Shown: one piece after another, positions 1-10,356 of the stretch
Layout: each line of letters begins with the position of its first letter
Numbering within the stretch: the stretch's first letter is position 1
DNA from: Petrolisthes cinctipes
Taxonomy: Eukaryota; Arthropoda; Malacostraca; Decapoda; Porcellanidae
Length of the DNA: 64,000 nt
NCBI GenBank assembly: GCA_033782935.1
Contig: JAWQEG010000077.1
Location: 558,001 to 622,000, forward strand
Reading direction: 5' to 3'
Notes under the pieces: generated by a model
Databases searched by the model: none
What the model was told of the DNA's origin: nothing
What the model saw: the letters and a program-made list of their open reading frames with translations, nothing else
Program-made: the position numbers and the translations under genes

Positions 1-2
1 GG

Positions 3-1046
3 GGTGACAGTTCGGTCAACCCCAGGGGTGTTTTATTGGCTTCTTTTATTGTGGATGAGGGATTAGGGGTTTTAAATACGGGAGATGTGACACATTTTAA
101 TAGCCCTACTGGGACTTTTACCGCCATTGACATTTCCCTTTGCTCACCCATTGCTCTGTTGGATTTTACTTGGAGAGTGTTGCCTGACTTATATGGCAGT
201 GACCATTTCCCTATACTTTTAGAAGGTAACAGGTACGAACCACAGTCTCGTCTTCCTAGGTGGAAATTAGAAAAGGCTGACTGGCAGTTTTTTAGAGAGC
301 TAACTTCATCGGTCTCTTCTGTAGCTGATTTCGGTAGCTCTGACGAGGCTGTAACATATTTCACTGATATGCTCCACTCTGCTGCTCTCAACTCTATCCC
401 TAGAACTTCTGGCTACTTTCCCAAACGTCCTGTCCCTTGGTGGTCACCAGCCTGCACCACTGCTGTGCGGGAGAAGAGCGCTGCTTTCTCTCGCCTTCGT
501 CGCAATCGTGAGGACCCAACTCTTTTAGAGGACTTCCGATGGGCAAGGACTCGGGCTAGACGAATTTTAAAAGAGGCCCGACGTGCATCTTGGAAGGCCT
601 ATGTGTCTTCAATTAATATTAAAACTCCACTCACCCAAGTGTTCAGGAGAGTCCGTAGGATGGCGGGGAAGTTTTCTCCTTGTTTTCCACCTGTACTTAA
701 GGTCAATGGAATTAAGATCATGGATGGTTTGACAGTGGCCAATGCCATGGCAGAGGCTTTTGCAAAGGTCTCCAGCCGTTACTCTCAACCTCTGGCTGTC
801 AGGCATGAGTTAAGAGCCAGGGAGCGTACTGTACTGGATTTCTCAGGGAACGAGAATGAAAGTTATAACCATATATTTAACCTGAGAGACCTGCATTCTG
901 CTCTCTCTCTCTGCGGCGACACTTCTCCTGGGCCAGACAACATCCCATATGTAATGTTACGACACTTGGGTGAGGAGGCGATCTCATTTCTTTTAGCTTT
1001 ATATAACAGAATCTGGCTGGAGGGTGTCTTCCCTTCTGGGTGGAGG
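3..1046 (+). pseudogene. non-LTR polyprotein, endonuclease C-terminus and N-terminal part of RT (first half)
   Basis: The reading frame is open from the window edge. It shows the end of an apurinic-type endonuclease (motif GSDHFPIL, carrying the catalytic Asp-His pair), a basic linker rich in Arg and Lys, and the start of RT (motif SPGPDNIPY, then a segment ending GVFPSGWR). At 1047 the frame runs into a GTTCAA microsatellite that belongs to the inserted element. The protein would nick target DNA and prime reverse transcription there. This copy is dead because the RT is cut in two. Confidence 0.8.
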
Positions 1047-2762
1047 GTTCAAGTTCAAGTTCAAGTTCAAGTTTTAGGGTCCCGTAGAGGGCCGCTCATG
1101 GGCGGCATAATATGCGGGGGTTGTGCGGGGGATTTAGGGATCCAGGGCAGGATTAGGAAGAGGGTTAGGATAAGGGTGGATTGGGTCAGGGACTGTGGGT
1201 TGAGGATTAGGATTGAGGAGGTAATGATTGTTGATCCTATTTCTAAACGTGTCAAGAGTGGGGCTATTAACTACGTGAGATGGGAGATGATTCCACTCTT
1301 GGATGCTGCGGGGAAAGAATGAGTGCCTAAATATATCAGTGCTTGTCTGGTATGTATGGTATTTTAGTTGTGGCTGCCTCTAGTGGATCGTATACTTGTA
1401 GGGTGTAGATATGTGTCTTTGTCTATGTCAACTAACTTGTTTGTGATTTTGTATATCATCTGTTGTCTGTGTATCTGTCTTCGTGTTACTAATGGGTCTA
1501 GTTTTGTGTCTTGTTTAAGCAAAGTGACTGATGTAATGTGTCTGTAATCACGTCTGGCCTATCTTGCAGTCTTGTTTTGTATGGACTCTAGTTTATTGAT
1601 ATTATTGTAAGTGTGTGGGTCCCAGACGGTGTCGCAATAATCTAAATGTGGCCGAACGAAAGTGTTATATGCAATAATTTTGGTGTCTGTTACACCTGCT
1701 GAGGTTCCTGCGCAAGAACCCCAGGACCCTACTAGCTTTGGCCCTGATGCTACCTCTGTGTGTGTTCCACCTCATGTCCGCTGAGATGTGGATGCCCAAG
1801 TATTTGTGGGAAGTGACTGTGTTTAGGTTGGTGTTGTGTAATTGGTATGTATATGGAATGACATTATGGGCACGGGTAAAACGGATGTGATGGCATTTGT
1901 CTGGTCTAAATGTCATCTGCCACTTGACTTCCCAGTCTTCAAGTGCAGTTAGGTCGTCCTGTAGTCGAAGGCAGTCATTCCTATCTTTAATTGGTCTGTA
2001 AACTAAGCTATCGTCTGCAAAGAGTCTAGTGGTAGAGGAAAGTGAAAGTAGGAGGTCATTAATGTATGAAAGGAAGAGAAAGGGACCCAGGACAGTGCCC
2101 TGGGGTACCCCAGAGGTCACAGGAACAGATGGAGACTGACTACCGTCAAGAACTACACATTGCTTTCTGGTAGTCTTGAATGTTCTAATCCAGTGAAGAA
2201 GTTGTCCCTGTATGCAATAGAATTCTAATTTGTGTAGTAGTCTTTGGTGAGGGACTTTGTCAAAGGCTTTGGCAAAGTCTAATACTATGGCGTCAACCTG
2301 TCTGATTTTTGTGTCATTGAGGGACTGCAAGATGTCATGAGTAGTTACCAGTAGCTGCGTCTCACACGAGCGTTTAGGCCGAAAACCGTGTTGATTGTCA
2401 GTCAGTATATTTTGCCTATCAAAGTGGTCCATTATGTGTCTATGAATAATGTGTTCTAAAATTTTGCAGGGGACTGAGGTAAATGAAATAGGTCTATAAT
2501 TAATGGGAAGGGTTCTGTCCGGATTTAAAGATTGGGGTCACATTTGCCAAAAGCCAGTCTTGAGGGAATTCACCGGTCTGTAAAGTCTTTGAGAATATAA
2601 CCTGCAGGACAGGGGCAAGAACGCTAGCGTTAGTCCTCAATATCCTGCAGGGTATATTGTCTGGTCCAGTCGCTTTGTGTATGTCTACCTCAGATAAGAG
2701 TTTCTCAATTCCTTGGGTGTTTATATGAATGGGAGGGATAGGTGGGTGTGATGGTGTTGGCA
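1047..2762 (-). mobile_element. CR1-like non-LTR element, copy 1, 5'-truncated
   Basis: A minus-strand insertion inside the Nimb-like RT. Its 3' end is a short GTTCAA hexamer array at 1047-1075. It is nearly identical along its length to copy 2 at 17313. The shared sequence stops at 2762, after which Nimb coding sequence resumes, so the element is truncated at its 5' end as is usual for target-primed insertion. The Nimb reading frame appears to lack roughly ten codons at the junction, which suggests a small target deletion instead of a duplication. Confidence 0.8.
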
Positions 2763-2784
2763 AGGACTCTGGTGTTGCCCTCAA
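1665..2784 (-). pseudogene. CR1-like reverse transcriptase fragment (copy 1)
   Basis: The minus-strand frame encodes RT motifs: HKATGPDNIPCRIL, YRPI-equivalent region, HGFRPKRSCETQL, VDAIVLDFAKAFDKVPH (first catalytic Asp), SGVPQGTVLGPFLF and LFADDSLVY (catalytic FADD). Near 2518 a two-base deletion relative to copy 2 breaks the frame between the upstream thumb/finger region (2500-2784) and the palm (1665-2432). The last codons at the upper end belong to the flanking element. A further frameshift near the C-terminus is shared with copy 2. Confidence 0.75.
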
Positions 2785-4978
2785 TTATCGACCAATTTTC
2801 TTGACCTGTCTCTGTAAACTATTTGAAAAGATGGTGAATGTCAGACTGGTATACTTCTTGGAACAGGGTGATTTTCTGTCTCCGTCCCAGTCTGGCTTTC
2901 GTAAATACCGTTCCACTACAGATGCTCTGGTTAGGTTGGAAGCTGCTGCAGGTGAGGCCTTTGCACGACATCAACACCTTGTCTGTGTATTCTTCGATTT
3001 AGAGAAAGCCTATGACACTACATGGCAATATGGCATCCTGCAGCAAATCCATTTATATGGACTGCGGGGTCGCCTTCCACGCCTTCTTAAGGAGTTTCTC
3101 AGTGGTCGCAGTTTCTCTGTGAGGGTTGGTACAACCCACTCAGCATCTGTTGCACAGGAGGAGGGCGTCCCCCAGGGAAGCGTCCTCAGTGTCACATTGT
3201 TTGCAGTAGCAATTAATGCCATTGCCTCGTCCCTTCCAGACGGTATAGCTAACTCGATGTACGTTGAAGACCTAGCAGTCTGGTTTGCTGCTTCCCGTAT
3301 GTCAGTGGCGGAGCGGCGCATGCAGCTTGCCCTTGACAGGGTGTCACGTTGGACTGGTTCTCATGGGTTTCGATTTTCTCCTTCCAAGACAGTTGCTATG
3401 CACTTCTGTCGCATCCGAGGCGTCCACCCGGATCTAGACTTATTCATGTATGGTCATCGGATACGATGTGTCTAGGAGACTCGCTTTTTGGGTCTCCTTT
3501 TTGACAAACGTTTGACTTGGGTTCCCCACTTACGTACACTTAAGGTCTCTTGCCTCAAAGCTCTTAACCTGTTGAGGGTCCTGAGCCATACATCCTGGGG
3601 GGCTGATCGGGCCACCCTCCTCCGCCTATACCATGTTCTTATTAGGTCAAAACTCGACTATGGGTGTGAGGTGTACTCTTCTGCCACTGATGCCTGTCTC
3701 AGAGTTTTAGACCCTGTTCATCATGCTGCAGTACGTCTGGCGACCGGAGCCTTCAGGTCGTCCCCAATCCCCAGTCTCCTGGTGGACGCTAATGAGCCAC
3801 CTCTTGATCTCCGTCGCCAGTCCTTGATGGTTCGTTGTTGGCATCGATTACATCGACTTCCTGACTCCCTACCTTGCTTGGCGGTGTCATCTGATATCAT
3901 GTCTCAGTACTACCTTTTACATTCTCGTGCACCATGGCCCTTTGGCTTCTGGGTCAGGAAGGCTATAGAGGAGATGGGCATAGATGACTACCAGATTAGT
4001 CCTGTGAGGGTCCCCAGGGTGGCTCCATGGCTTCTTCCAGAAGTTTTCCCCTGCACCTGCTTTACAGACAAGAAGGAATCTCTTCCTCCTCCAGTGGCTC
4101 GTTCCCTCTTTTTAGAACATGCCTTCACTCACAGGGAGTCCCTCCCTGTGTACACTGATGGGTCAAAGTCTGATGCTGGAGTTGGCTTTGGAGTTGTCTT
4201 TCCTGACTTTTGCCGTGGAGGCAGGCTCCCTTCTGTCATTTCCATTTTTACTGCTGAGCTCTCGGCCATTTTATATGACCTCCAAGGGATTTTTACTCTC
4301 CCTCAGCCTTTGTTTACTATTTTTAGCGATTCCTGTAGTGCCTTGCAGGCCTTGTGCAATTTTAACTCTTCCCATCCCCTGGTGTTGGCCATTCTTGAGT
4401 GGCTTGTCCTCCTGGGTCGTCGTGGCCGGAAAGTCACTTTTTGTTGGGTCCCGGCCCATGTGGGTGTTGATGGGAATGAGCGGGCTGACGCCCTGGCTAA
4501 GGCTGTGGTCTCCAATTCCCGGCCTCCTGCCAGGCGTCATCCTGTTCCTGCAGTGGGCCTTCGACCCTACATAGATGCTACCGTTCGTTCCTGCTGGCAG
4601 GACAGATGGGACGCTGTCGGGGCTAACAAGCTCCGCGACATCCGCCAGCGCCTTGGTTTGTGGAGCTACAGTGGCCTGTCCCGCCGGTGGGAGACGGCTC
4701 TTGTCCGTCTCCGCATTGGCCACACATTATTGACTCATGGCTTTTTAATGGAGAGGGCTCACCCTCCCTACTGGGATGATTGTCTGGTCCTTTTGACAAT
4801 ACGGCATCTTATTGTCGAGTGTCCCAGCCTTGGGGACCTTCGTCGTAGGCACCTCTCCGAGTACCAGAAGGGTGACGGTTCTTACAGTCTCTCCCAGGTG
4901 CTCGGGGAGGAGGCTTGTAGTGTGGGAGGTAACACCCTCTCCTATGTGGAGGAGGCTGGCCTCCTCCAAAAGTTGTGA
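2763..4978 (+). pseudogene. non-LTR polyprotein, RT and RNase H (second half)
   Basis: This is the downstream half of the Nimb-like protein. RT motifs include SGFRKYRSTTDAL, VCVFFDLEKAYDTTW (first catalytic Asp) and GVPQGSVLS. The catalytic box reads YVED where YVDD is expected, so one metal-binding Asp is replaced by Glu. An in-frame TAG at 3473-3475 interrupts the frame, which then continues unshifted to 4978. RNase H motifs follow: VYTDGSKS (Asp), AELSAIL (Glu), FSDSCSAL (Asp), VPAHVGVDGNERAD (His, Asp). All four classic catalytic positions are present. The interruption, the stop and the YVED change mark this as a pseudogene. Confidence 0.85.
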
Positions 4979-5255
4979 ATTTTATTATATATATGGCTTT
5001 TTAGATAGTTCAACGTTTTCTTATCTTTTATATATTTTACTTAAATTAGTCAGGGTTTTTTTTTTAGTATAAATGTGCCTTTTAGTTTGTATGTTCTTTT
5101 ATTCATGCTGCCTATCCCTTTCGGGGTGGAGAAGTCTGTTTAGTTTGTGTAAATATTTTATTAATGATGTAGATGACTACTTTGTGTTGGGCGGTATATG
5201 ACCATAGCTGTTGCGCCGCCAAATGCCTCATGGCATTTTTAAATCAATCAATCAA
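4979..5255 (+). other. 3' UTR and microsatellite tail of the Nimb-like element
   Basis: Non-coding sequence after the TGA. It contains the segment 'agctgttgcgccgcc' and ends in repeated ATCA units. A related segment (gctgttgcgcc followed by ATCA units) occurs in both arms of the palindrome at 53556-56380, so pieces of this 3' UTR family have been copied elsewhere in the window. Confidence 0.65.
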
Positions 5256-5482
5256 TTACCCAGGTTATGTCCTGGTATTTTGCCCAGGTTAGGTCCCGGT
5301 AGTCTGCTGTAGTCTAGGTTAGGTTAGGTAAGGTCAGACTAATTTCAAAATGCCCCATTTGAATATGCCATGTCATGGAAATGGGGCATTTGCGGAGGAA
5401 ATGGCATAGAAGAAAATAGTCTAAGAATGGTCTTAATATGTGGGTAATGAAGGTAGAAAAACCGTACGCGATAACGGCAATT
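5256..5482 (+). repeat. TTAGG-rich short interspersed repeat, copy A
   Basis: Starts with a run of pieces like TTAGGTCCCGGTAGTCTG, then GGTTAGGTTAGGTAAGG, then an imperfect palindrome around AAATGCCCCATTTGAATATG and its complement. It ends in an inverted copy of the start (gaattaccg / cggcaatt). The same block occurs inside each Helitron (20740-20997 and 22715-22972). It has no coding capacity and behaves like a miniature inverted-repeat element. Confidence 0.6.
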
Positions 5483-5499
5483 CTTTCAATATTTACCCT

Positions 5500-5625
5500 T
5501 ATTTCTTCCAGAATACATGAATCTGTCACTATTCTATGGCAAGAGGCCCCCAGCTACCCCACAAGTATGCAAGATATATCGCATAATACAAGACAGGAAC
5601 CACACTCTAATTCAGGTGAGTGAGT
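5500..5625 (+). other. possible exon-like segment with splice donor
   Basis: A short open stretch ends at 'aattcag|gtgagt', which matches a consensus 5' splice site. No protein family is recognised. It could be a host or transposon exon, or chance. The low confidence reflects the absence of any domain. Confidence 0.2.
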
Positions 5626-5935
5626 TGTGTTTGATGGCACTAAAGATGAATATCTTCCTTCCTTGGTTGATGATTCAGTTTTGAGGCATGAGTTGATAAT
5701 TGAATATGAAGGTGAGTTACTCTATCAGTAAATATATTGAATTTTTACAATAATACTGTACCTGTGATCTAATGATTTAGATATTGGCTGTAGTGAATTC
5801 AATTTCCATATACCGGTACTATATGACAGCAATCACAGGATGCGAGAATATTACCGGTATATATCACTAAATACTGTATTCTGTAACTTCTCGGTAACAT
5901 ATATGCTGTATTTTTTGTTACCAGTCACTACATTG

Positions 5936-6135
5936 CTTTACCTTCACTATTGCTTTATCTTTACAGTCATTGCTTTATATTCACTATTGCTTTATTTTTA
6001 CAGTTATTGCTTTATCTTTACAGTCATTGCTTTATCTTTACAGTCATTGCTTTATCTTTACACTCATTGCATTCTCTTCACTATTGCTTTATCTTTACAG
6101 TCATTGCTTTCTCTTCACAGTCACAACATTGCCTT
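5936..6135 (+). repeat. minisatellite of about 20 bp with acceptor-like units
   Basis: Roughly ten degenerate units related to 'cattgctttatctttacag'. Each unit combines a T-rich stretch with a terminal CAG, so every repeat resembles a 3' splice site. The array leads straight into 'tcatttgcag' followed by an open frame at 6151. Confidence 0.7.
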
Positions 6136-6150
6136 ATCTTCATTTGCAGA

Positions 6151-6400
6151 TGAGGAAAGGGTTGTTACTGGAACTCTATTTAAGTATATACTTTTCACTT
6201 CAAGATCTGATGCAAGCACAATCAGTGTTGATACTGATGCTGAACCTCAAGATTCCAACACCACAAGAGAGCAGGAAGTAAATAATAGGCCTACAGTACA
6301 GGGAGTGAGAACTGAGAATGGAAAATGCAGTCACAGCATAGAGACTCTGCTATATTGTGTTCTTCTACCCTGTAGGTATAATACTGTATGGTATTACTGA
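6151..6400 (+). other. possible exon, unknown protein
   Basis: An open frame begins just after an acceptor-like 'tttgcag'. It encodes an acidic, Ser/Thr-rich stretch (for example DTDAEPQDSNTTREQE) and ends with a stop near 6400. No domain is recognised. Composition is more protein-like than its surroundings, but nothing proves expression. From 6400 to 6670 I see only AT-rich non-coding sequence. Confidence 0.2.
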
Positions 6401-6670
6401 AGACATTTTCATAGTACTTTCTCAAAATGATATAGGATTACATCAAAGATCTTTTCTTAGAAGTGCTCTACATTGGATACTGTATCTTAGAATTACCATT
6501 GTTATTTTTATACCAAAGAATATTATATTTTCTTTGAAGGATTACTGCAATGCAAATGTATTCTAAAGTTGTTTTTTTTCCTACAAAGGCTGTGGTATAA
6601 TTAGAATTATTACCAAATGGATATTTGCCCAACGTGATATTGCCAAATAGATATAGTACCGTATTACCTT

Positions 6671-9600
6671 ATTTTTTTTTTTTTTTACATATAGTGAGTG
6701 GAGGAAAGGAAAAAACAAATAAATAAATGGTTCCATTTGCCTATTGGCATCCTCCACTCATAAAATATTTAAAGCAACTGGATTTAAATTGCTGGGGGTT
6801 ATAACTTGCTGGAAAACATTCCCTTGGAAGAGAATTCCACAGGGAAGTAGTACGGGGAGTAAATGAATTTTTGTAAGCAGTTGTCCTGCAACGTGGAGGA
6901 GTCAGTGTAAACTCATGCGCATTCTCAGCTGCCCTAGTCCTCCGTGGGAAGACGTGAAGGGGTGGTATAATCAGGGCAAGTTCATCCGAACATTTCTTAT
7001 AAAAGTATCTATAAAATAGTGCAAGGGAAGCAACATTTCTACGTACTGATAAGGGAGGGAATTCATTAGTGATCATAGGATTATTGATCAGTCTGATAGC
7101 TCTGCTTTGAATTTTATCTAATTGTCTTAACACCACCGATCCACAACCAGCCCACAGAGGTGAACAATATTCCATCTGGGAACGCACATGACTCTTATAT
7201 ATTACTGCTATCTGCTCGTCAGTCAAATAATTACAAGCTCTGTATAAAAGTCCCATCTTCCTAGATGCAGTTTTGGCAATGGATTTTACATAGGGAGTCC
7301 AACTGAGGTTTTCATTTAAAGTTACACCAAGGAGATCAATGCTGTGGGACTTGGGGATATTTGTATTATTGAAAATAATGTGAGAATCTTGATTATCTGA
7401 TCTATTTGAGAACGGGATGTATTTAGTTTTATTTGCATTGAAAGAAACTAGGTTGTTTTGTCCCCAATCAAAGATCTTCGTTAAGTCTTCATTTAATGAA
7501 ATTGAAGTGGCAAGTTTGTATTCTAAAATATTGTGTTGAGTAAAACTATCATTAAATGAGAATGAACTGTGAATAGTTGAATCATCAGCATAGGAGTGAA
7601 TTGAATTCTGAGTAACTGACAAAAGATCATTAATATGAATGAGGAACAAAGTTGGAGCCAAGACCGCTCCTTGAGTAACACCAGCATTAATGGGATGAAA
7701 GTCGGAATACAGACCATCTACCATCACACGTAATTTTCTGTTGCTAACATATGAATTAATTAGAGGAACAAAAGATTGAAGGCCATAATGTGGAAGCTTA
7801 GACAGTAATGATCTGTGCCATACTCTGTCAAAGGCTTTAGATATATCAAGGCAAATTGTGTGAGTCTCTCCATGTTTATCAGTTGATTGGAATATGTTAT
7901 CTGTGAAATAACAGAGCAGATCCACAGTAGATCGTCTCTGTCTAAAGCCATATTGCTTATCATTTAGCAGATGATTTTTCTCAAAGTGTTTTACAAAGTG
8001 ATTGTTAAGAACTATTTCAAATATTTTACCGAGAGTAGACGTGATGGCAATTGGTCTGTAATTTGATGGATTTGCGGTAGCTCCTTTTTTGGGAATTGGT
8101 TGTACATTGGCTTCTTTCCAGGCGGCTGGGAAGGACGAGGTATGGAGACATACACGAAATAATTTTGAGAGAATTGGAGCTAATTCTTTTGAGCAATTTT
8201 TTAATACAGTGGGAGGAATTTCATCTGGCCCTGAAGCTTTGTCGATAGATAGATTCTCCAAAATGGTCCGCACTTGTCTTGTATGAATTATTAAGGGTGG
8301 ACTTTCTGGGGAGTTAAAATTCAAAATGGGAGTGTTTTGAGCAGTGTCATTGAGGTTTGAATTTGTGGCGAAGATATTGGCCAAAAGATTTGCTTTACCA
8401 CATGGATCACATATGAGATTTCCATTGCTATTCTTTAAAGGGGGAATAGATGAACCATGGTTGAAGTTAGATTTGAATGAGTTTACTGTTGACCAAAAGA
8501 TCTTATTATCATTAGGATTATTCAGTAATTTATTGACTTGTTTATGTATGAAGTTAGATTTGGCTAAATTAGTTACAGCTTTAGCATGGCATCTGACAAT
8601 TTTGAAATAATTGTATGACTGAAGAGTTTTCGACTTTGTATAGGCATTATAGGCTATTGATTTTTGTTTTGTAGCTCTGGCACAGCTGTGATCAAACCAT
8701 TTTGGAGAGTTAGATCTTTTTGAGTATTGTTGGTGAGGGATATATGTTTCCATTCCTATTTTTATAAAGTCAGTAATATGGTTCAGGAAGCTATCTGGGT
8801 CAGTAGAGTAAAATGATGACCAAGGAATGTTAATTAAAAAGTCACGGAACCCCACCCAATCTGCAGCATCATAGTGCCATTTGGTCACTCGGATGGGTTC
8901 AGAGTGGATGGGTAGGGAGGAGTGGGAACAGGAGACTGCAATGAGGCAATGGTCTGAGGATCCAAGAGGGGACTTCACTTCTACACTATATGTTTCGGGA
9001 TTGGTAGTAAGAAACAGATCAAGTAGGTGCGGTCTATGTTCTGGATTATCAGGTATGCGAGTAGGGTGCTTGATTAGTTGGGTGAGATTGAATGAGTCTG
9101 CGAATAACTCGCATTCAAGCCCAGGTTCATCAGTTCTGGCCGAATGAGTGAGCCACTCAACATTGTGGACATTAAAATCACCCAGTAAGGATATATCAGA
9201 TGCAGCATTAATGTTTAAATCAGAAAGAATGGAGGTCAGGGAATCAAAGAGGCTATTATCTGGGGAGGCATTTGGTGATCGGTAAATACAACAATAATAT
9301 TTAACTGAGCCTGAAGAATTTAGCTTGTAAATTGAGTAATCAAAATCTGGTGATGTGAGATTGAAAATGTTCTCCAAGGATAATGTTGATCTAGCAAAAC
9401 AGCAAACGCCTCCCTTTGATCTAAAATTAGACATTAAAATATAGCCTGGAAAGTTGTAGTTAGTCAGGTCAGTGAGGAAAAGAATATTAGGGGTTTCGGT
9501 TTGAAGAAGTAGGTGTATCGAGTTAATGTTGGAGTGAAGCCCCCGAATATTTGCAAACATAATTAATTCATTGTGCTGACGAGCAGTTGTTTTATGCATC

Positions 9601-9900
9601 ATGGCTGGTGCTGACACAGTCGCGTGATGACGACCGGGAGGGCCCTGTGTCAAAGACCAAGCCCTGCCAGTGGTGGTCATCCGAGAAACCACCGCGCTTG
9701 CTCTAAGAGTTGCGTCAGCCATGGTATGAAGTTTTAAAATGTGTTTGCGCTTGTATTGTTTTTCATGTTGAGTTGTGAGAAGTTGGTATGTTATAGTCAA
9801 GGATAGGAGTGTAAGTGAATGTAGTTTGTATGGATGTGTGTGTAGTGTAAGGGATTACCTGGCTCCCCATAGATGTGTGAGGCAGAAGATGTGTAACCAG
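6671..9900 (-). mobile_element. non-LTR retrotransposon with poly(A) tail (Jockey/CR1 group)
   Basis: A minus-strand element. Reading on the minus strand, the ORF ends at 6741, a short 3' UTR follows, and a poly(A) tract (T run at 6671-6685 on plus) closes it. The 5' boundary is not clear; 9801-10027 appears to be leader or flank with no recognisable gene. The clade is not resolved by eye. Confidence 0.75.
6741..9800 (-). CDS. endonuclease-reverse transcriptase, 1019 aa, long ORF with endonuclease deletion
   Basis: One uninterrupted ORF. After about 75 residues of leader come endonuclease motifs FANIRGLHSN, LLGDFNVHNVEW (Asp, Asn) and GSSDHCLI (Asp, His). The expected segment with the catalytic Glu between strand 2 and NFPGY is missing: the protein reads FLTDLTNYNFPGY, which implies an internal deletion of about a dozen residues. 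RT motifs are intact: SGPDEIPP, SNYRPIAIT, YGFRQRRSTVDLL, TICLDISKAFDRVWH, AGVTQGAVLAPTLF, YADDSTIH, then the thumb and a C-terminal domain. The RT looks functional. The endonuclease probably is not, so mobility in cis is doubtful. Confidence 0.8.
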   Translation of the reverse strand: MTITYQLLTTQHEKQYKRKHILKLHTMADATLRASAVVSRMTTTGRAWSLTQGPPGRHHATVSAPAMMHKTTARQHNELIMFANIRGLHSNINSIHLLLQTETPNILFLTDLTNYNFPGYILMSNFRSKGGVCCFARSTLSLENIFNLTSPDFDYSIYKLNSSGSVKYYCCIYRSPNASPDNSLFDSLTSILSDLNINAASDISLLGDFNVHNVEWLTHSARTDEPGLECELFADSFNLTQLIKHPTRIPDNPEHRPHLLDLFLTTNPETYSVEVKSPLGSSDHCLIAVSCSHSSLPIHSEPIRVTKWHYDAADWVGFRDFLINIPWSSFYSTDPDSFLNHITDFIKIGMETYIPHQQYSKRSNSPKWFDHSCARATKQKSIAYNAYTKSKTLQSYNYFKIVRCHAKAVTNLAKSNFIHKQVNKLLNNPNDNKIFWSTVNSFKSNFNHGSSIPPLKNSNGNLICDPCGKANLLANIFATNSNLNDTAQNTPILNFNSPESPPLIIHTRQVRTILENLSIDKASGPDEIPPTVLKNCSKELAPILSKLFRVCLHTSSFPAAWKEANVQPIPKKGATANPSNYRPIAITSTLGKIFEIVLNNHFVKHFEKNHLLNDKQYGFRQRRSTVDLLCYFTDNIFQSTDKHGETHTICLDISKAFDRVWHRSLLSKLPHYGLQSFVPLINSYVSNRKLRVMVDGLYSDFHPINAGVTQGAVLAPTLFLIHINDLLSVTQNSIHSYADDSTIHSSFSFNDSFTQHNILEYKLATSISLNEDLTKIFDWGQNNLVSFNANKTKYIPFSNRSDNQDSHIIFNNTNIPKSHSIDLLGVTLNENLSWTPYVKSIAKTASRKMGLLYRACNYLTDEQIAVIYKSHVRSQMEYCSPLWAGCGSVVLRQLDKIQSRAIRLINNPMITNEFPPLSVRRNVASLALFYRYFYKKCSDELALIIPPLHVFPRRTRAAENAHEFTLTPPRCRTTAYKNSFTPRTTSLWNSLPRECFPASYNPQQFKSSCFKYFMSGGCQ

Positions 9901-10356
9901 CAACTGAGGCCTGGGGGAAAAAATGGAATCAGGTACTTCCTTGAATCTCCCATTGCCTCAGCGGTAGTACCTCCCTGGGTGGGGCTACCTAACCCCTACT
10001 ACCCAGAAACCTTATTTGTTTAGGATTATTCATCATCATCATCTACGTTTAACGTCTCAATTCCCTTACGGGGCTGGACGAGCTATGAGTTTCCCCCACT
10101 CCCTGCGGTCATACGTACTTTTCACTTCAATATTCAGCGTTCTCACATCCTCCACACAACGCTTCCAGGTTTTCCTTGGCATTCCCACTGGTCTTCTCCT
10201 TGGTACTTGTAGCTTAAAAGCTCTTCTGATTATATGGCCCTCCTCCTTTCTCTTGACATGCCCAAACCATCTCAGTCTAAACCTCCTTAATTAACACATT
10301 TAACACCTCTGCCACACCACACCTCCTCAACACCTCCTCTTTTGATACCCTATCTT

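Larger units (their letters stand above)
1..5255 (+). mobile_element. I-superfamily (Nimb-like) non-LTR retrotransposon, interrupted
   Basis: The element enters at the left window edge inside its endonuclease domain and ends at an ATCA-type microsatellite tail near 5240-5255. Coding sequence runs 3-1046 and resumes at 2763-4978. The gap is filled by a minus-strand CR1-like insertion. Domain order is endonuclease end, RT, then RNase H, which is typical of the I superfamily. Nimb is my best clade guess from the general look of the RT and the RNase H domain. Upstream endonuclease and any ORF1 lie outside the window. Confidence 0.8.

Noticed and set aside
5936..6135. CRISPR-like array
   Set aside because: Units are contiguous and degenerate without unique spacers; this is a eukaryotic minisatellite.
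5840..6281. Three overlapping Leu/Phe-rich frames
   Set aside because: They are translations of the 20-bp minisatellite, not proteins.
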